A stretch of DNA of 64,000 bases. Origin: Simiduia agarivorans SA1 = DSM 21679. GTDB taxonomy: Bacteria; Pseudomonadota; Gammaproteobacteria; Pseudomonadales; Cellvibrionaceae. The stretch covers positions 2,142,001 through 2,206,000 of the forward strand of contig NC_018868.3 in the NCBI RefSeq assembly GCF_000305785.2, written 5' to 3'. A program made the translations under genes and the position numbers. Of the stretch, positions 24,993 through 34,955 are shown in pieces (position 1 is the stretch's first letter; the number at the start of each line of letters is the position of its first letter). Under the pieces are notes generated by a model. That model made no database searches and was not told the DNA's origin. It was given only the letters and a program-made list of their open reading frames with translations.

Positions 24993-25975
24993 CAGAAAAC
25001 CTCACTGGGGTCTAAGTCAAACATGTAGTCCGGGTCCAGATTCAAATCCCGCAAAATATCCTGCCCCTCTTCTTTCAGTACTTCCAGGTCGGCCTGATCC
25101 AGATCGGAATCCAGCCCCTGTTGGATGACAATTTCCACCCGCCGGTTGCGCGCGCGGTTTTCGCTGCTGTCGTTGGCCACCAGCGGTTTGGTTTCGGCGA
25201 AGCCCGAGACCTGGAACCGACGCGGATTGATTTCATTTCCGCGCATCAGCTCCTGCGCCACACTCACCGCACGGCTGGAGGAAAGCTCCCAGTTCGATCG
25301 GTAGCGGGCGGTGGCGATGGGTACATTGTCGGTGTGGCCCTGCACCTCGATCTTGCCGGGCTTGGCCCGCAACACCGCGCGGATCTCTTCCATCACATCC
25401 GCATAATTGCCCACCAACTCAGCTGAGCCTGAACGGAACGAGCCTTTCTCGCGGATGCGGATAATGATTTTGCGGCCTTCGGTCTCGATTTCGATTTCAC
25501 CGGCGACAATCTGGTCATGCAGGGATTGAGCGAGGTCGATGGCGTCCTGTTCAGTCTGCTGGATCAACTCTTCCAATTGTTGACGGATGCGCGCTTTCAC
25601 ACCTGCATCGCTGCTCACCTCGCCCTGCTCGACGTCGTACTCCTCGTTGCACTGCACCTCCAGACTCATCTCGGTGACGTCTTCGGTTTTTTGCCAGATT
25701 TCATTGATAGGGGTGGGGTCCGGCGTGCCCGGACTGAACTCCTGGGCAATGATGGATGTGCCTTTGGGAATATCGTTGACATTCAGTTTGTTCTGCACGC
25801 CAAAAGCCTGCGCCATGGAGCCGGCCAGGCGTTTGAATTTCATGGCGTCCATTTCGGAAAAAGACAGCAGCAATACGAAAAAGCACATCAGCAGCGCCAT
25901 CAGGTCTGCGAAGGTGCCCATATAGGCCGGTAGCCCGGGGGGCGGGCATTTGCAGTCGTGTTCTTCGTCAGCCAT
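24992..25975 (-). CDS. pomB: sodium-type flagellar stator protein PomB/MotB
   Basis: 327 residues. The N-terminus CKCPPPGLPAYMGTFADLM resembles Vibrio PomB, with ion-binding Asp24 in the single membrane helix (20-41). A plug/linker region (about 45-180) contains PKGTSIIAQEF, followed by an OmpA-like peptidoglycan-binding domain (about 180-285) with GHTDNVPI and RARNRRVEI. The C-terminus is extended and rich in Asp/Glu. Together with PomA it anchors the stator to peptidoglycan. ATG lies 16 bp downstream of pomA. Confidence 0.95.
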   Translation of the reverse strand: MADEEHDCKCPPPGLPAYMGTFADLMALLMCFFVLLLSFSEMDAMKFKRLAGSMAQAFGVQNKLNVNDIPKGTSIIAQEFSPGTPDPTPINEIWQKTEDVTEMSLEVQCNEEYDVEQGEVSSDAGVKARIRQQLEELIQQTEQDAIDLAQSLHDQIVAGEIEIETEGRKIIIRIREKGSFRSGSAELVGNYADVMEEIRAVLRAKPGKIEVQGHTDNVPIATARYRSNWELSSSRAVSVAQELMRGNEINPRRFQVSGFAETKPLVANDSSENRARNRRVEIVIQQGLDSDLDQADLEVLKEEGQDILRDLNLDPDYMFDLDPSEVF

Positions 25976-25991
25976 GAAATTCCTTCAGCAC

Positions 25992-26753
25992 TCAACCCGC
26001 GTCCGCAGCTTCGCGCTTGCCTTCCGGCAGGTAGGTGCGCAGCATCGAATCAATCACCCTCGGATTCTGCCCACCCTGAATCGCCAGCAAGGCATCGATA
26101 ATCAGGCTCTTGGTGAGCGCTTCTTCGGAGGCGCGGAGTTTCAGCTTGTCGCCCATGGGCCCGAAAATACCGTTTGCCATGATTGCGCCATACAGCGTGG
26201 TCAACAGGGCAACGGCCATGGCCGGGCCAATGGACTTGGGGTCATCCATGTTCGAGAGCATGGCCACCAGCCCCACGAGTGTGCCGATCATGCCCATGGC
26301 CGGTGCGGTTTCCGCCATGCCGGCAAAAATTTTGGCGCCGTTCTCGTGCCGCTCAATGGCCAGGGCTTTGTCTTTCGACAGCAGTGTCTTCACCACTTCC
26401 GGGTCGTGGCCATCCACCAGCAACTGAATGCCCTTTTGCAAAAACTGATTGCTCACTTCCTTGCCTTCCAGGCTCAGCAGACCGCCTTTACGGGCGGCAT
26501 CTGCCAGCTCCACGATTTCGGCAATCAGGTCTACCGGGTCGGTGCTCTTGAACATGAAGCTCTTGCCGGCAATCTTCATGGCCGACAGATAATGGCTGAG
26601 ACCAAACTTGATCATGACCGCAAAGACCGACCCGCACACCACAATGACAAAGGACGGGGCGTCGGCAAACATACCGAGATTCCCGGCCATCAACATGGCG
26701 GTAACAATAAGGCCCAGGGTGCCCAATAAACCGATGAGAGTGGCTAAATCCAC
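25992..26753 (-). CDS. pomA: sodium-type flagellar stator protein PomA/MotA
   Basis: 253 residues if started at GTG 26753 (VDLATLIGLLGTLG), which has a strong AAGGAG 6 nt upstream and gives exactly the length of Vibrio PomA. A longer frame extends upstream but lacks a ribosome site. Four membrane helices are expected; the cytoplasmic loop has DPVDLIAEIVELADAARKGG, and the late helices have APAMGMIGTLVGLVAML and GPAMAVALLTTLYGAI. It converts sodium flow to torque with PomB. The divergent gene is xseB. Confidence 0.95.
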   Translation of the reverse strand: MDLATLIGLLGTLGLIVTAMLMAGNLGMFADAPSFVIVVCGSVFAVMIKFGLSHYLSAMKIAGKSFMFKSTDPVDLIAEIVELADAARKGGLLSLEGKEVSNQFLQKGIQLLVDGHDPEVVKTLLSKDKALAIERHENGAKIFAGMAETAPAMGMIGTLVGLVAMLSNMDDPKSIGPAMAVALLTTLYGAIMANGIFGPMGDKLKLRASEEALTKSLIIDALLAIQGGQNPRVIDSMLRTYLPEGKREAADAG

Positions 26754-26983
26754 AAAATGCTCCTTTTGGTAAGCCAGCGCCGGCCAGCCTTCCGTTAACG
26801 CGGTTCCCCGTGACACTGAACGATGCAGTGCAGATTGCAGGGGATTGCCCTGTATATCGTCTGCCACCGGAAATACTGAAACTCGTCTTCCTTAGTTTAG
26901 TCAGGTATATGGCAAGCGCACGGCCGATTGACCCCTGTGGGCCGCTCGTATAGGGTTGCGGCTTTAAAAATGAGAGCCCCGTC

Positions 26984-27220
26984 ATGACCGGTCGCAAAAA
27001 GCCACAGGACTTTGAACAATCGCTCGCGGCGCTGGAAGCGCTGGTAAACCGCATGGAAAAGGGCGAACTGACACTGGAAGAGTCGCTCAAGGCCTTTGAA
27101 GAAGGCGTCCAGCTCACGCGCGAATGCCAGACCCGACTGGCCGAGGCCGAGCAGCGGGTCAATCTGCTGCTGGAACAGGATGGCGAACTGCAAACCACGC
27201 CGCTCGACCCCGAACAATAA
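26984..27220 (+). CDS. xseB: exodeoxyribonuclease VII small subunit
   Basis: 78 residues with the XseB coiled-coil pattern: [33 protein letters not shown] shortened to its helices [12 protein letters not shown] and [16 protein letters not shown]. It forms exonuclease VII with XseA (not in this window). It precedes ispA by 15 bp and dxs, the conserved xseB-ispA-dxs order. Confidence 0.95.
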   Translation: MTGRKKPQDFEQSLAALEALVNRMEKGELTLEESLKAFEEGVQLTRECQTRLAEAEQRVNLLLEQDGELQTTPLDPEQ

Positions 27221-27235
27221 TTCCGAGGAAATAGC

Positions 27236-28117
27236 ATGGGCCCGGCTTTACAGGCACTGCGCGACCACGTCATCGCAGCAGTAGACGCGCGCCTTGCCGA
27301 CGCCATCCGCGACTTCACAGGCCCGGGTGGCCAACTGGCCGAGGCCATGGCTTACAGCCTGACCAACGGCGGCAAACGCATCAGGCCATTACTGGTGTAC
27401 GCCGCCGCCAACGCAATCGCGCCCTGCCAGCACCTGGACTGGCCCGCCGCCGCGGTGGAAGCCATCCATGCCTACAGCCTGGTACACGACGATCTGCCGG
27501 CCATGGACGATGACGACCTGCGCCGGGGCAAACCCACCACCCACATCGCCTTCGACGAAGCCAGCGCCATCCTCGCCGGCGACGGCCTGCAGACGCTGGC
27601 GTTCGAACTGCTGGCGCAAGCACCGTTCAGCGCAGAGCAGCGGTTGGCGTTTGTGCGCACCCTGGCCGAAGCTTCCGGGGCACGTGGCATGGTATTGGGT
27701 CAGGCCATCGACCTTGAGGCCGTCAATCGCCAACTCACCCTGACGCAGCTGGAACGCATGCACCGGCACAAAACCGGGGCGCTGATCCGCGCTGCAGTGG
27801 AACTGGGGGCTACGGCGGCGGGTGCCACGGACGCCCAACGACAGGCGCTGGTGCACTATGCAGAGACCATCGGCCTGGCGTTTCAGGTCCAGGACGACAT
27901 ACTGGATGTCACCAGCGATACCGCCACGCTGGGCAAAACCCAAGGCGCCGATCAGGCACTGAACAAACCCACTTATGTGTCGCTGCTGGGGCTCAGTGGT
28001 GCGCAGGCTCGGGTGGCAGCATTGCACCGGGACGCTCTCGACACCCTGCAACCCTTTGATCAGGGCGCCGACCCCCTGCGCGAGCTGGCGGACTACATTG
28101 TCCAACGCCGTCACTGA
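27236..28117 (+). CDS. ispA: farnesyl diphosphate synthase IspA
   Basis: 293 residues of trans-isoprenyl diphosphate synthase type. First Asp-rich motif DDLPAMDDDD (near 85-94), second motif QVQDDILD (near 220), GGKRIRP near the N-terminus, and KTGALIR. It condenses isopentenyl diphosphate to farnesyl diphosphate, the next step after the MEP route begun by Dxs, encoded just downstream. ATG has GAGGAA close upstream. Confidence 0.95.
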   Translation: MGPALQALRDHVIAAVDARLADAIRDFTGPGGQLAEAMAYSLTNGGKRIRPLLVYAAANAIAPCQHLDWPAAAVEAIHAYSLVHDDLPAMDDDDLRRGKPTTHIAFDEASAILAGDGLQTLAFELLAQAPFSAEQRLAFVRTLAEASGARGMVLGQAIDLEAVNRQLTLTQLERMHRHKTGALIRAAVELGATAAGATDAQRQALVHYAETIGLAFQVQDDILDVTSDTATLGKTQGADQALNKPTYVSLLGLSGAQARVAALHRDALDTLQPFDQGADPLRELADYIVQRRH

Positions 28118-28213
28118 GCCGGCCGGCGAACACTTGTCTGACAGGACACTAGCCACCGGCGGCCCCAACCCCTAAAATGGCCGATTCGGTCAGCCTGTTA
28201 GCCCGCCATTTGC

Positions 28214-30118
28214 ATGTTTAAGGAAATCCCCAGAAGCCGCCCGGCCACGCCATTACTGGACAGCGTCAACAGCCCCGAAGCGCTGCGTGCGCTGGACACG
28301 GCAGCGCTGGACCAACTGGCGCACGAACTGCGCCACTTCCTGCTGTATTGCGTGGGCCAGACCGGCGGTCACTTTGGTGCTGGCCTCGGCGTGGTCGAGC
28401 TGACCATTGCCCTGCACTATGTGTACAACACCCCGGCCGACAAGCTGGTGTGGGATGTGGGACACCAGACCTACCCGCACAAAATACTCACCGGCCGGCG
28501 CGAGCAAATGCTCAGCATGCGCCAGCGCGGTGGTCTGGCGGGCTTCCCCAAACGCACCGAGTCGGCGTTCGATAGCTTTGGCGTTGGCCACTCAAGCACC
28601 TCCATCTCCGCCGCCCTCGGTATGGCGCTGGGCCACCAGATGGCCGGCCTCGACAACAAAACCGTCGCCATCATCGGCGATGGCGCCATGACCGGTGGTA
28701 TGGCCTTTGAGGCACTCACGCACGCGGCTCACACCGAAACCGACATGTTGGTCATCCTGAATGACAACAATATGTCGATCAGCAAAAACGTGGGCGGACT
28801 GGCCACCTACTTTTCGCGCATCTGGGCGAGCAAGACTTACAACAGCCTGCGCGAAGGCAGCCGCAAAGTGCTGTCGAAAATTCCGTCGGCGTGGGAGTTT
28901 GCCAAGCGCACTGAAGAGCACATGAAGGGCATGGTAAGCCCCGGCACCCTGTTCGAGGAACTCGGCTTCAACTACGTGGGTCCTATCGACGGTCACGATA
29001 CCGAGCGGCTGGTGCATTACCTGAGCAATCTGCGCGATATCAAAGGCCCCAAACTACTGCATGTGATCACCCAGAAAGGCCGCGGTTTCGAACCTGCCGA
29101 AGCGGATCCCGTGGGTTATCACGCGCTCAATAAAATTGAGCCCAAGCGCCCGGTCACCGACCCGGCGGCGCCGAAAAAACCCAAGTTCCAGGACGTATTC
29201 GGCGACTGGTTGTGCGATACCGCCACCCAGGATGCGCGCCTGGTCGGCATTACTCCGGCCATGTGCGAAGGCTCTGGCATGGTGCGCTTCGCGCGCGAAT
29301 TCCCACACCAGTTTCACGACGTCGCCATCGCCGAACAACACGCGGTTACGCTGGCGGCCGGACTTGCCTGCGAAGGGCAGAAACCGGTAGTCGCCATTTA
29401 CTCCACGTTTTTACAGCGCGCCTACGATCAGTTAATTCACGATGTGGCCATCCAGAACCTGGATGTCACCTTTGGCATTGACCGCGCCGGTCTGGTGGGT
29501 GAAGACGGCCCCACCCATGCAGGCGCCTTCGACCTGAGTTTTATGCGTTGCGTCCCCAACATGGTGATTGCCGCGCCCAGCGATGAAAACGAATGCCGCA
29601 AATTGCTGACCAGCGCCTATCAGTACCCCGGCCCGGCTGCCGTGCGCTACCCGCGCGGCACCGGTACAGGCGTTACCATTGAGACGGAACTGACGCCCTT
29701 GCCGGTTGGCAAAGGCGTACAGTTGCGCCAGGGTAAAGACATCGCCATTCTGAATTTTGGCACCCTGCTGTCCAATGCGCTGCCGGCAGCCGATCAGCTC
29801 AACGCCAGTGTGTGCGACATGCGCTGGGTTAAACCGCTGGATGAAACACTCGTGCTGACCATGGCCAAACAACATTCACTGTTGGTGACCTTGGAAGAAA
29901 ACGCCGTGGCGGGTGGCGCCGGCTCGGCCGTGCTCGAACTGCTGAACAGCCATGGCCTGTGTGTACCGGTCCTGCAACTCGGCTTACCCGATCGCTACGT
30001 AGAACACGGCAAACAGGCTGAAATGCTGGCCGATGCTGAATTAAACGCCGACGCCATTCTGGCCCGCATTACCGACCGGCGCGACAAACTGGGATTGAAG
30101 CCGGCCGCCAGCGCATGA
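28214..30118 (+). CDS. dxs: 1-deoxy-D-xylulose-5-phosphate synthase
   Basis: 634 residues. It catalyses pyruvate plus glyceraldehyde-3-phosphate to DXP with thiamine diphosphate. Visible motifs are [13 protein letters not shown], the ThDP-binding [14 protein letters not shown] then LNDNNMSIS, catalytic Glu in [14 protein letters not shown], and the transketolase-type domain [19 protein letters not shown]. The length is normal. Its stop overlaps the downstream leucine-rich-repeat gene by 4 bp (ATGA). Confidence 0.97.
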   Translation: MFKEIPRSRPATPLLDSVNSPEALRALDTAALDQLAHELRHFLLYCVGQTGGHFGAGLGVVELTIALHYVYNTPADKLVWDVGHQTYPHKILTGRREQMLSMRQRGGLAGFPKRTESAFDSFGVGHSSTSISAALGMALGHQMAGLDNKTVAIIGDGAMTGGMAFEALTHAAHTETDMLVILNDNNMSISKNVGGLATYFSRIWASKTYNSLREGSRKVLSKIPSAWEFAKRTEEHMKGMVSPGTLFEELGFNYVGPIDGHDTERLVHYLSNLRDIKGPKLLHVITQKGRGFEPAEADPVGYHALNKIEPKRPVTDPAAPKKPKFQDVFGDWLCDTATQDARLVGITPAMCEGSGMVRFAREFPHQFHDVAIAEQHAVTLAAGLACEGQKPVVAIYSTFLQRAYDQLIHDVAIQNLDVTFGIDRAGLVGEDGPTHAGAFDLSFMRCVPNMVIAAPSDENECRKLLTSAYQYPGPAAVRYPRGTGTGVTIETELTPLPVGKGVQLRQGKDIAILNFGTLLSNALPAADQLNASVCDMRWVKPLDETLVLTMAKQHSLLVTLEENAVAGGAGSAVLELLNSHGLCVPVLQLGLPDRYVEHGKQAEMLADAELNADAILARITDRRDKLGLKPAASA

Positions 30119-30834
30119 AAAAGTCCTCCGCGATTATTTTCTTTGTAGTGGCCGGCGGCGTTTTCACCCTGGGCAAATGCAGTGCGGGACCCGGCCCAGC
30201 CGAGCAGCGCATGGCAACCGAAGCCAGTGCACGTTACGCCGAATTAAAAGCCGCGCGCGACGCCAGGCGCAATAACAGCATCGAACTGGACGCTTCACTG
30301 CAGCAACTCGGCGATCTGTACATACCAGACGACGCGCTGGCCAACTGCATCGAGCGCACAGTCAGTCACGCGCTCACGCACTCGGGCGGCGCCGCGATTG
30401 CCAGCGCGACCGATATCACCTCGCTGACATGCCCCAGTCAATCCATCTCGCGCCTGACCGGCATTGAACACTTCACCCGCCTGACCGAGCTGGACTTGTC
30501 CCATAACAAAATTGACAATGCCGATGCACTCAACGCACTGCAGGCGCTGGAAAAACTCGACCTGACCGGCAATCAGATAAAGAATATCTGGGGATTACAG
30601 GGACTGGATCGGCTGACCCAGCTCAAACTGAAAGACAATCCGGTGACTGACCTGCACTTTTTGTCGGGCTTCGAGAAACTGGAATCCGTCGAATTCCGCC
30701 TCGATGCCAGGCAACGCTGTGATTATCTGGTCAATATAAAAAACGCGCTGAAACAGTCCAAAGCATCGCTGCGCATACCCAGCCGCTGCGTCGATGAGTT
30801 CGGCGAGCCCGCACGTATCAGCGATTTTGAGTAG
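30115..30834 (+). CDS. exported leucine-rich-repeat protein
   Basis: 239 residues with an N-terminal hydrophobic signal (1-22); the Cys at 22 has Lys before it, so lipidation is doubtful. After an Ala-rich helical stretch come about four SDS22-like repeats ([18 protein letters not shown], then [29 protein letters not shown] and [16 protein letters not shown]) and a Cys-containing cap. The role is unknown. It is translationally coupled to dxs, an unusual partner, and its last 17 bp overlap the convergent response-regulator gene. Confidence 0.75.
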   Translation: MKKSSAIIFFVVAGGVFTLGKCSAGPGPAEQRMATEASARYAELKAARDARRNNSIELDASLQQLGDLYIPDDALANCIERTVSHALTHSGGAAIASATDITSLTCPSQSISRLTGIEHFTRLTELDLSHNKIDNADALNALQALEKLDLTGNQIKNIWGLQGLDRLTQLKLKDNPVTDLHFLSGFEKLESVEFRLDARQRCDYLVNIKNALKQSKASLRIPSRCVDEFGEPARISDFE

Positions 30835-31213
30835 GCGGTTTGTGTTCACCGACGAATGTCGCCAACACCTCAGACAGCTTTGATCTCAGCGCTTCAATTC
30901 CCGTCGCCTTGGTAACATAGCCCGCCGCACCCGCTTGTAAACACGCGGCAATATCTTCCGGATCTTCCGAGGTGGACAACATGACCACCGGAACCCCCAA
31001 TGGGCTGCAGTGCCCGGCAAATTCTATTCCGCTCATGCCCGCAAGCCGGACGTCGGCAAGTATCAGGTCAAACTCTTTGGGCGAGCCCGCCAGTGCGGCT
31101 TCTGCGCTGGCAAAACTCACAAGATCCACACGCAGCGCCGCCAGCGCGGCTCGGATTAACAAGCGGTGATCTTCGTTGTCTTCCACCAACATCACCCGTC
31201 TGGCCACGGTCAT
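30818..31213 (-). CDS. single-domain response regulator
   Basis: 131 residues, one receiver domain: acidic pair E11/D12, phosphoacceptor Asp54 (ILADVRL), Ser/Thr in MLSTSED and Lys near 102 (YVTKAT). No output domain. Its start overlaps the stop of the REC-GGDEF gene by 4 bp (31210-31213), so the two products are made together. It may be a phosphate sink or relay from the CHASE kinase encoded upstream in the same unit. Confidence 0.88.
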   Translation of the reverse strand: MTVARRVMLVEDNEDHRLLIRAALAALRVDLVSFASAEAALAGSPKEFDLILADVRLAGMSGIEFAGHCSPLGVPVVMLSTSEDPEDIAACLQAGAAGYVTKATGIEALRSKLSEVLATFVGEHKPPTQNR

Positions 31214-32067
31214 CCACGCCCCTTGCGCTTGCGCGCGTACATGGCCTTGTCAGCCTGTTCCAATTCCGCCTCCGGTTTGCCGCCGGCGCCAGCCACCAGG
31301 CCAGCACTGGCACTCACGCCAACCGCCTGATCCTGCCATTGCAATGGCTGCTCTGCCAATTGCTGCGCCAGGCGTTGCAACATGGCCTCGGCGTCCGACA
31401 CGCTGCTGTGAGGCAATAACACCAGAAATTCATCGCCGCCCAGGCGCACCACGGAATCGCCTTCGCGCACCAACGCCGCCATAGCCGATGCCAGCATGCG
31501 AATGGCCGCGTCGCCCGCCAAATGCCCGAACTGATCGTTAATGGCTTTCAGGTTATCCATGTCGAGCAAACACAACGTATAGGGATAACCATAACGCCGG
31601 TAATCAGCCGACAGTTTCCGTAATGCACGCATGCCATAGCGCCGGTTAAACACACCGGTCAGGGCATCGTGCTCGGACTCGTCTTTTAATTGGTTAAGTA
31701 TGGCCTGACGCTCAACTGCATGACGGATGACGCGCTTCAGTAACGATGGCGACAACTCGGATTTGGCGACAAAATCCGCGGCCCCCAGTCGCATCAATTC
31801 GCTGTCCAGTTGATCATCTTCATGCACGGTGACCACAATTACCGGAAAGTCCGACAACTGTGGCAAGAGTTCCTTGGCGGTTACCAGGCCCACGGAGAAA
31901 TCCAACAAACAGATATCGAACACCTGCTCTTTTAACGCCGCGTGCATGGCATCAACGTCTTCGCATTGGTGCAGACGGTACTCCATGCCCGACTCGGCCA
32001 GCATGCGCTCAAGGATCAGGCGATGATCCTCTTCATCTTCCACGTGTAATATTGCTAGCCTATGCAT
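31210..32067 (-). CDS. REC-GGDEF response regulator (diguanylate cyclase)
   Basis: 285 residues from ATG 32067, which overlaps the kinase stop by 8 bp. Receiver domain (about 3-120) with Asp56 in LLDFSVG; the residues after Asp are atypical (FSVG rather than xMP). The GGDEF domain (about 135-285) has HDALTGVFNRR, LDMDNLKAINDQFGH and intact RLGGDEF with inhibitory I-site REGD five residues before it. It is expected to make c-di-GMP under control of the adjacent CHASE kinase. A start nine bases earlier (32076) is possible. Confidence 0.9.
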   Translation of the reverse strand: MHRLAILHVEDEEDHRLILERMLAESGMEYRLHQCEDVDAMHAALKEQVFDICLLDFSVGLVTAKELLPQLSDFPVIVVTVHEDDQLDSELMRLGAADFVAKSELSPSLLKRVIRHAVERQAILNQLKDESEHDALTGVFNRRYGMRALRKLSADYRRYGYPYTLCLLDMDNLKAINDQFGHLAGDAAIRMLASAMAALVREGDSVVRLGGDEFLVLLPHSSVSDAEAMLQRLAQQLAEQPLQWQDQAVGVSASAGLVAGAGGKPEAELEQADKAMYARKRKGRG

Positions 32068-34111
32068 TGGATCCATCCGAATCTGATACAGAATGTAAAT
32101 GCGCCACAAACTGGGCGCCGCCCATATCGCTGGTTTCTACCCAGATATCGCCTTGGTGTCGCTCACAGATACTGCGACAAATGGCCAGCCCCACGCCCGA
32201 CCCTTCACCGCTGGTGTGGGCGCGGACGAACAGATCGAATACGCGCTGGCGATCGGCTTCGCGCACACCCGGCCCGTTGTCCGCCACGCTGATAGTCACG
32301 CCCTCCTGGGTTTGCGCGATACTCAGCCGCACAATGGGCGACTGCACCTGACTCCGGTACTTGACTGCATTGGCGAGCAGATTATCGAGCAGCTGGCGTA
32401 CCAGAGTGCGATAACCGGAGAACACTTCACACGACAACACCAGTTCCAGTTTGCCGCCCAGATCACGCAGCTGGGGCCGGTAGATCAGCACCAATTCATC
32501 GACCAGTGCGGGCAACGAGAAAGACTCCACCGGCAATTGCTGATGGCCGATGCGCGACAAGGCCAACAGATCGTTCAATAACCCTTCCATTTGCTTACAG
32601 TTGCGCACTACACGGGCCAACAATTGCCGACTGTCTTCCATGCCGTTAGCTGGCAACTGATGAATCACCAGGTCCACCAGGCCGGCGATGGCCACCAGGG
32701 GCGATTTGAGATCGTGAGAAACCGCGTACACAAACCGCTCGAGGGCCTCGGTGCGTTGCTTGAGCAACGATTCCTGTCGTAAGCGCTGGCGGATATCGAT
32801 CAGGGTATACACCTCGAAGGGAACCTGGTTCACCGTCAGCGACGTATGCCGCACCTCCACCGGCACCGTCCGCCCACCGCGACAGTGCAATGCGCCATCG
32901 CTGGCGCTGCGTTCCAAGCCAACCCCGCCACTGACCACCGGCAGCAAATCGGCCACGTTTTTATTCACCAGCTCATCTTCGTAGCCGGATAAGCGTGCAG
33001 CCTCGCGGTTGTGCAGGCAAACCTCACCCGTCTCGGAGACCAACAATAAACCCGTGGGAGCCAGGTCTGCCATTTGCTGAAATTTCTGCGCCAGAAACAG
33101 CTGCTCCTGCGACTTGACCGCATGCAGCTGGGCACTTCGCCGGTGTGAAACCAGCGTCAACGCCATCACAAACAACAACAGGCTATCGAGCAGCCCCACT
33201 GCCAACACCAACCAGGGCGCGCTGCCACCGGCTTCGCTATCGAATGCCGGTGTCGAGCGCGCGGTCAATCGCCAACTGCGACCGGCAAACGCCAGTTGGC
33301 TTTCACCAAAAAAACGCCCCGAGGACAGCGGCGGCACCGACGCGTACAGTGTTGCCGGTTCGTCACTCACGTCCTCGATATGAAATACCAGATCAGGCCA
33401 GTGCTCACCCAGCGCACCCTGCATGAGCTTTTTCATTCTGAAGGGGGCATAGACGAAGCCCTGCGGCTTATCGCCCAGCCGGGCATTGTCGGCCCACACG
33501 GGCAGGTACAACAAAAAGCCCAGCTGCACATCTTCCTTGGTTTCCTGCACCAATGTGACGATGCCGCTGGCGCTGGCTTCGCCACTGCTGATGGCCCGAT
33601 CCATTGCCGCGCGACGCACGGGCTCGGAATACATGTCGTAACCAAACGCGCGCTGATTGCGCCAATCGAAGGGTTCCAGATAGGTCACCGGCACATACCA
33701 GTCCCGATGCCCCGGCGGCGACACCATAAAGCCGGGAAAACCTTGCGTTACCAGGTCTTTTTCGTAGCCTTTCAGGTCAGTGCTGCTGACCATTGCGGCG
33801 TAACCGATGCCCTGGATGCCGGGGTAAAACCGGTCGATATCCAGCGTTTCCACAAACTCGCCAAATTCTTCCCGCGACACGTGTTCGGATGCATTAAACA
33901 GACCCACACCGGCACGCAAGGTGCTCACATAGGTGTCCAGGTGATGATAGATATCGAAGGTAAGCTTTTCGAGCCGGCGCTCAAACGCTTCCTGGCTGGC
34001 ACGATTGGTTTCCTGCTGGGTGATGTAGGTGGCAAAGGCACTTACCAACAAAGACACCAGCAAAACGAGCCAGGGCGGCTTGGCCCCCAATGCATGTAGG
34101 AATGTTGACAT
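32060..34111 (-). CDS. CHASE-PAS sensor histidine kinase
   Basis: 683 residues. N-terminal membrane helix (14-30), periplasmic CHASE domain (about 75-230; contains FYPGIQGIGYAAMV and RRAAMDRAISSGEAS), second membrane helix near 305-325, PAS domain (about 340-450), HisKA with phosphoacceptor His466 (YAVSHDLKSPL) and an ATPase domain with NAVKY, DNGPGV and GSGVGLAICRSI. CHASE domains bind small extracellular signals; the ligand is unknown. It is the first gene of a three-gene unit with overlapping junctions to a diguanylate cyclase and a receiver. Confidence 0.92.
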   Translation of the reverse strand: MSTFLHALGAKPPWLVLLVSLLVSAFATYITQQETNRASQEAFERRLEKLTFDIYHHLDTYVSTLRAGVGLFNASEHVSREEFGEFVETLDIDRFYPGIQGIGYAAMVSSTDLKGYEKDLVTQGFPGFMVSPPGHRDWYVPVTYLEPFDWRNQRAFGYDMYSEPVRRAAMDRAISSGEASASGIVTLVQETKEDVQLGFLLYLPVWADNARLGDKPQGFVYAPFRMKKLMQGALGEHWPDLVFHIEDVSDEPATLYASVPPLSSGRFFGESQLAFAGRSWRLTARSTPAFDSEAGGSAPWLVLAVGLLDSLLLFVMALTLVSHRRSAQLHAVKSQEQLFLAQKFQQMADLAPTGLLLVSETGEVCLHNREAARLSGYEDELVNKNVADLLPVVSGGVGLERSASDGALHCRGGRTVPVEVRHTSLTVNQVPFEVYTLIDIRQRLRQESLLKQRTEALERFVYAVSHDLKSPLVAIAGLVDLVIHQLPANGMEDSRQLLARVVRNCKQMEGLLNDLLALSRIGHQQLPVESFSLPALVDELVLIYRPQLRDLGGKLELVLSCEVFSGYRTLVRQLLDNLLANAVKYRSQVQSPIVRLSIAQTQEGVTISVADNGPGVREADRQRVFDLFVRAHTSGEGSGVGLAICRSICERHQGDIWVETSDMGGAQFVAHLHSVSDSDGSNA

Positions 34112-34172
34112 AAACCGGACATTCTCTTGGTCTGTCCGGTAAATCTAGCAGCAGATCAGCGCCCGTGCGGCC

Positions 34173-34784
34173 TCATTGAGGGGAATCGTCGGCCCCGTCT
34201 TCCAGCAGATGTCCCAATTTGCCCTTCTTGGTTTCAAGGTACTTGGCATTGTGGGGATTGCGTCCTGTCTGGTGGGCCAGGCGCTCGACCACGGGAATGC
34301 CGATGTCCTGCAACGCTTTGACTTTACGCGGGTTGTTGGTCATGAGCCGGATTTTCTCAATGGCCAGATGCTCGATCATAGGCTTGAGGATCGTGTAGTC
34401 ACGCATATCGGCACCAAAACCCAGCGCCTCATTAGCCTCCACGGTATCGGCACCGCAATCCTGCAAATGGTAGGCGCGGATCTTGTTGAGCAGGCCAATA
34501 CCCCGGCCTTCCTGGCGCAGATAAAAAATGGCGCCGCGACCGGCCTGGGCGACCTTGTACATAGCCGCCTGCAATTGGGCGCCGCAATCGCAGCGCAGGC
34601 TGAACAAGCCGTCACCGGTCAGGCACTCGGAGTGGATGCGGGCCAGCACCGGCTCGTCGCCGCGCACGTCGCCCATGGTGAGCACCACATGCTCTTTCTG
34701 GCTGGTGGTATCTTCAAAGCCATGCATGTCAAAAGTACCCCAGGGGGTAGGCAGCCGACAGGATTCTATATAGCGAATGCTCAC
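34173..34784 (-). CDS. ribA: GTP cyclohydrolase II
   Basis: 203 residues from GTG 34784, with AAGAGG 6 nt upstream. An earlier in-frame start lacks a ribosome site. Zinc ligands are in [16 protein letters not shown], with the active-site loop [11 protein letters not shown] and the Arg/Tyr region [13 protein letters not shown]. It opens GTP in the first step of riboflavin synthesis. Since the RibB-type protein upstream has lost these Cys residues, this gene supplies the activity. It closes the nrdR-rib-nusB-thiL-pgpA run after a 171-bp gap. Confidence 0.95.
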   Translation of the reverse strand: MSIRYIESCRLPTPWGTFDMHGFEDTTSQKEHVVLTMGDVRGDEPVLARIHSECLTGDGLFSLRCDCGAQLQAAMYKVAQAGRGAIFYLRQEGRGIGLLNKIRAYHLQDCGADTVEANEALGFGADMRDYTILKPMIEHLAIEKIRLMTNNPRKVKALQDIGIPVVERLAHQTGRNPHNAKYLETKKGKLGHLLEDGADDSPQ

Positions 34785-34955
34785 AATAAACCTCTTACAC
34801 AAGGGTGGCAGTCAAAAGCGCGCACGAATAACCCACACACCCCGTTTCCGATCGAGATCGGCTTTATCAAAAAAACTGTTGCCTGGCCGGATGATTCGGG
34901 GGACGTTTCCTCCCACCCCTGCCAGCGCACAGACATACCAGCCGCAAACACCGGT

